Position numbers and translations under genes: made by a program. The notes beneath the pieces are model-generated. The model was not told where the DNA came from and searched no databases. It saw nothing but the letters and a program-made list of their open reading frames with translations. Shown piece by piece: positions 5,447-7,066 of a DNA stretch of 7,066 nt (positions are counted from its first letter, which is position 1; each line of letters begins with the position of its first letter). This DNA comes from Betaproteobacteria bacterium. GTDB taxonomy: Bacteria > Pseudomonadota > Gammaproteobacteria > Burkholderiales > SG8-39. The stretch is taken from NCBI GenBank assembly GCA_947467405.1, contig CANIIN010000135.1, forward strand, positions 1 through 7,066, in the 5' to 3' direction.

Positions 5447-5671
5447 ATGACGAGCATTCAACCGCAGAAACTTGACGACGCTTTCCTGTACGGTATTGGG
5501 CTAATCGCGGTATCGGCGATGGCCCTGTTCTTCGTGCTGGTGTCGTGGGCCATCGGTGGCACGAACTACAAGGAAACCATTGGCGGGAACGTCGGCATCC
5601 TGATCTGCGTGACGGGCATGGCCATCGGCACCCTGCTGGCGCACACGGCGCGCAGGAACCGGCAGTCCTGA
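5447..5671 (+). CDS. Small two-span membrane protein, unknown function
   Basis: This 74-aa product has a short hydrophilic N-terminus, a hydrophobic helix at about residues 13-36, a polar loop (G-G-T-N-Y-K-E-T) and a second helix at about 46-66, and ends in a basic tail (A-R-R-N-R). By the positive-inside rule the C-terminus is probably cytoplasmic. I chose ATG 5447 over the frame's more upstream ATGs because GGAGGAG lies six bases before it and the residues before it look like untranslated sequence. It follows the cytochrome b fusion gene on the same strand by 244 bases that contain repeat copy B, so it may be separately transcribed. No family is recognised. It may be an accessory membrane protein of the respiratory cluster, which is inference from location only. 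Confidence 0.75.
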   Translation: MTSIQPQKLDDAFLYGIGLIAVSAMALFFVLVSWAIGGTNYKETIGGNVGILICVTGMAIGTLLAHTARRNRQS

Positions 5672-5727
5672 CCGGCGCGATCCCATGCCTGTGCCTGTCC
5701 GCAGGCTGCAGAATCACTCGCACGATC

Positions 5728-5760
5728 CTTGAAGATGCCCGTCTGGCGGGCATCTTCAAG
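5728..5760 (+). terminator. Strong stem-loop after the 74-aa gene, possible terminator
   Basis: A perfect 14-bp stem (CTTGAAGATGCCCG with its complement) and a 5-base loop lie 56 bases after the stop of the 74-aa gene. No T-run follows, so it would be an imperfect intrinsic terminator or an mRNA 3'-end stabiliser. The rest of 5672-5922 holds no gene I can support; a TAGAAT hexamer at 5848-5853 could be a -10 element for the next gene, but without a good -35. Confidence 0.5.
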
Positions 5761-5922
5761 CAGTATCCCTGCTGGATTCGGCAACTTTCCGCGCGCGTTC
5801 GCAATAACTGCCGGCGCCTGCGCCAGAACTCTACGACAGCACTCACGTAGAATGGCGCCTTCGTACCCACCGGTTTCACCACGCGCCGACCATTCCGCGC
5901 GGAGTCCGCGCAGAAGGCGCCC

Positions 5923-6774
5923 ATGAAGACCCCCAAGAGATTGCTGCCACTCGTCGAAGAAGGCCTCGTCGACGAAGTCCTGCGCCAGTTGAAAAGCGGC
6001 AAGGAAGCGGTCGTCTACGTGGTGCGTTGCGGGGAAGAGATTCGCTGTGCCAAGGTCTACAAGGAGGCCAACCAGCGCAGCTTTCACCAGGCCGCGCAGT
6101 ACACCGAGGGGCGCAAGGTCAAGAACAGCCGCCGCACACGCGCCATCGAGAAGGGCTCGCGCTACGGCCGCAAGGAACAGGAAGATGCCTGGCAGAGTGC
6201 CGAGGTGAACGCCCTGCACCGCCTCGCTGCCGCCGGCGTGCGCGTGCCGAAGCCGCACAACATGCTGGAAGGCGTGCTGCTCATGGAACTGGTGGCCGAC
6301 GAGAACGGCCACGCCGCGCCGCGACTGATCGATCTGGAACTCACGCCGGAGCAGGCTCGCGAATACCACCGCACGCTGGTCATGGAAGTGGTGCGCATGC
6401 TGTGCGCCGGGGTCGTGCACGGCGACCTGTCCGAATACAACGTGCTGGTGGCCGCCGACGGCCCGGTGATCATCGACCTGCCGCAGGCGGTGGATGCCGC
6501 CGGCAACAACAGCGCAGCCGACATGCTCAATCGCGACGTCACCAATCTCGCGGTGTGGTTCGGGCGCTTCGCGCCGGAACTGCTGGACACCGATTACGGC
6601 CGGGAGATCTGGGCCATCTATGAGACCGGCAAACTGGACAATGATGTGGTGCTGACCGGCCGCTTCGAAGTGAGCGACCAGCCGGCCGACGTGGACGCCG
6701 TGATTCGCGAAATCGACGACGTGATCATGGAAGAAGAGGCCCGCCAGCGCTACAAGCAGTCGCTGGCGCAGTAG
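5923..6774 (+). CDS. RIO-type atypical serine/threonine kinase (bacterial RIO1-like)
   Basis: This 283-aa protein is close to the length of the RIO catalytic core. Visible motifs are a flexible nucleotide-binding segment S25-G-K-E-A-V-V-Y, the ATP-anchoring lysine K44 in C-A-K-V-Y-K, the catalytic loop H166-G-D168-L-S-E-Y-N173, and the metal-binding I-I-D185-L-P-Q that replaces the DFG of ordinary kinases. A basic stretch at about residues 64-85 (K-V-K-N-S-R-R-T-R) is where RIO1-type proteins have their flexible loop. RIO kinases and ATPases act in ribosome assembly in eukaryotes and archaea; the role of bacterial forms is poorly known. The protein looks soluble. GAAGG lies just upstream of ATG 5923. 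It is separated from the respiratory genes by 251 bases and a stem-loop, and converges with the next gene with 15 bases between stops. Confidence 0.93.
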   Translation: MKTPKRLLPLVEEGLVDEVLRQLKSGKEAVVYVVRCGEEIRCAKVYKEANQRSFHQAAQYTEGRKVKNSRRTRAIEKGSRYGRKEQEDAWQSAEVNALHRLAAAGVRVPKPHNMLEGVLLMELVADENGHAAPRLIDLELTPEQAREYHRTLVMEVVRMLCAGVVHGDLSEYNVLVAADGPVIIDLPQAVDAAGNNSAADMLNRDVTNLAVWFGRFAPELLDTDYGREIWAIYETGKLDNDVVLTGRFEVSDQPADVDAVIREIDDVIMEEEARQRYKQSLAQ

Positions 6775-6789
6775 CCGCCCTCGCTTCGT

Positions 6790-7066
6790 TCAACAACGCC
6801 CCAGATACTTCAGGTGCGATCCGCACCCCGCGCGACAATCCGACGCGCCGAAGTGCGGCACCGGCACCGTCCCGCCGGTCTTCTTGTTCAACGCACATTC
6901 GCCGCGCCGCGACCGCACCACCCCGACCACGCTCACGCCCGGCGCTTCGAGCAGGTAGCCGATATGCCAGCGAAGATTCTTGCCGCCCTTCCTGCAATGG
7001 CGCGCGATGCGGGCCTCGAAGACACGTTGCGCCGAGCCCGTGTAGACATAGCGCCCGGCCGGAAAG
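6790..7066 (-). CDS. DUF123-type (GIY-YIG superfamily) protein, C-terminal part, enters from right edge
   Basis: The last 91 residues of this gene are in the window; its start lies beyond base 7066. The frame shows the typical DUF123 series: G-R-Y-V-Y-T-G-S-A near the visible N-terminus, then R-I-A-R-H, W-H-I-G-Y-L-L, an E-C-A motif, F-G-A-S-D-C, and C-G-S-H-L close to the C-terminus, ending G-R-C and TGA at 6790. The family resembles the GIY-YIG nuclease fold, and activity for stand-alone bacterial members is not established. The family often has H-I-D-Y where this protein has H-I-G-Y. The stop lies 15 bases from that of the RIO kinase on the opposite strand. Confidence 0.85.
   Translation of the reverse strand, partial: FPAGRYVYTGSAQRVFEARIARHCRKGGKNLRWHIGYLLEAPGVSVVGVVRSRRGECALNKKTGGTVPVPHFGASDCRAGCGSHLKYLGRC

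Noticed and set aside
5566..6420. Minus-strand frame of 284 codons opposite the 74-aa gene and RIO kinase
   Set aside because: It spans an intergenic region and two supported genes on the other strand, has no ribosome site and shows no recognisable motif.
6725..6997. Minus-strand 90-codon frame at the right end
   Set aside because: It is an out-of-frame shadow of the DUF123-type gene, whose own frame shows a clear series of family motifs.
1..7066. CRISPR array, tRNA or rRNA genes
   Set aside because: No regularly spaced short repeats and no tRNA-like or rRNA-like stretches were found on reading either strand.

Overview
The base composition is GC-rich (about 60% by eye), coding is dense, and the gene families are proteobacterial. 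The window suggests a chromosomal piece of a respiratory, probably betaproteobacterial, bacterium. That placement is inference from gene style only.

Left part, minus strand (3004 down to 1): an apparent operon for an unusual heme-copper oxidoreductase. In transcription order it holds a 55-aa single-span membrane protein, a short CuA-type subunit II (180 aa), a 13-helix subunit I (567 aa), and the start of a CtaB-type heme O synthase that leaves the window at base 1. A low-confidence 36-aa ORF may sit between subunit I and ctaB. Subunit I has all six histidine ligands of the superfamily and B-family-like signatures, but glutamine occupies the place of the active-site tyrosine four residues after the helix VI copper ligand. 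This points to one of the recently described CuA-type nitric oxide reductase families (eNOR/sNOR-like) rather than an ordinary oxygen reductase.

Middle, plus strand (3277-5202): a divergently transcribed 641-aa fusion of a bc1/b6-type cytochrome b, a plant-type [2Fe-2S] ferredoxin and a ferredoxin-NAD(P)H reductase module. It could bring NAD(P)H electrons into the membrane next to the oxidoreductase. A 74-aa two-span membrane protein follows at 5447.

A structured repeat of about 100-114 bases occurs twice in inverted orientation, directly downstream of the 55-aa gene (2738-2836) and of the 641-aa gene (5213-5326). The copies bracket the divergent pair and share 70 of 73 bases in their common block. 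Both keep the same nested stems although the terminal loop sequence changed.

Right part (5923-7066): a bacterial RIO-type kinase on the plus strand, facing the 3' end of a DUF123-type (GIY-YIG superfamily) gene on the minus strand that enters from beyond the right edge. These two look like ordinary neighbours unrelated to the respiratory cluster.
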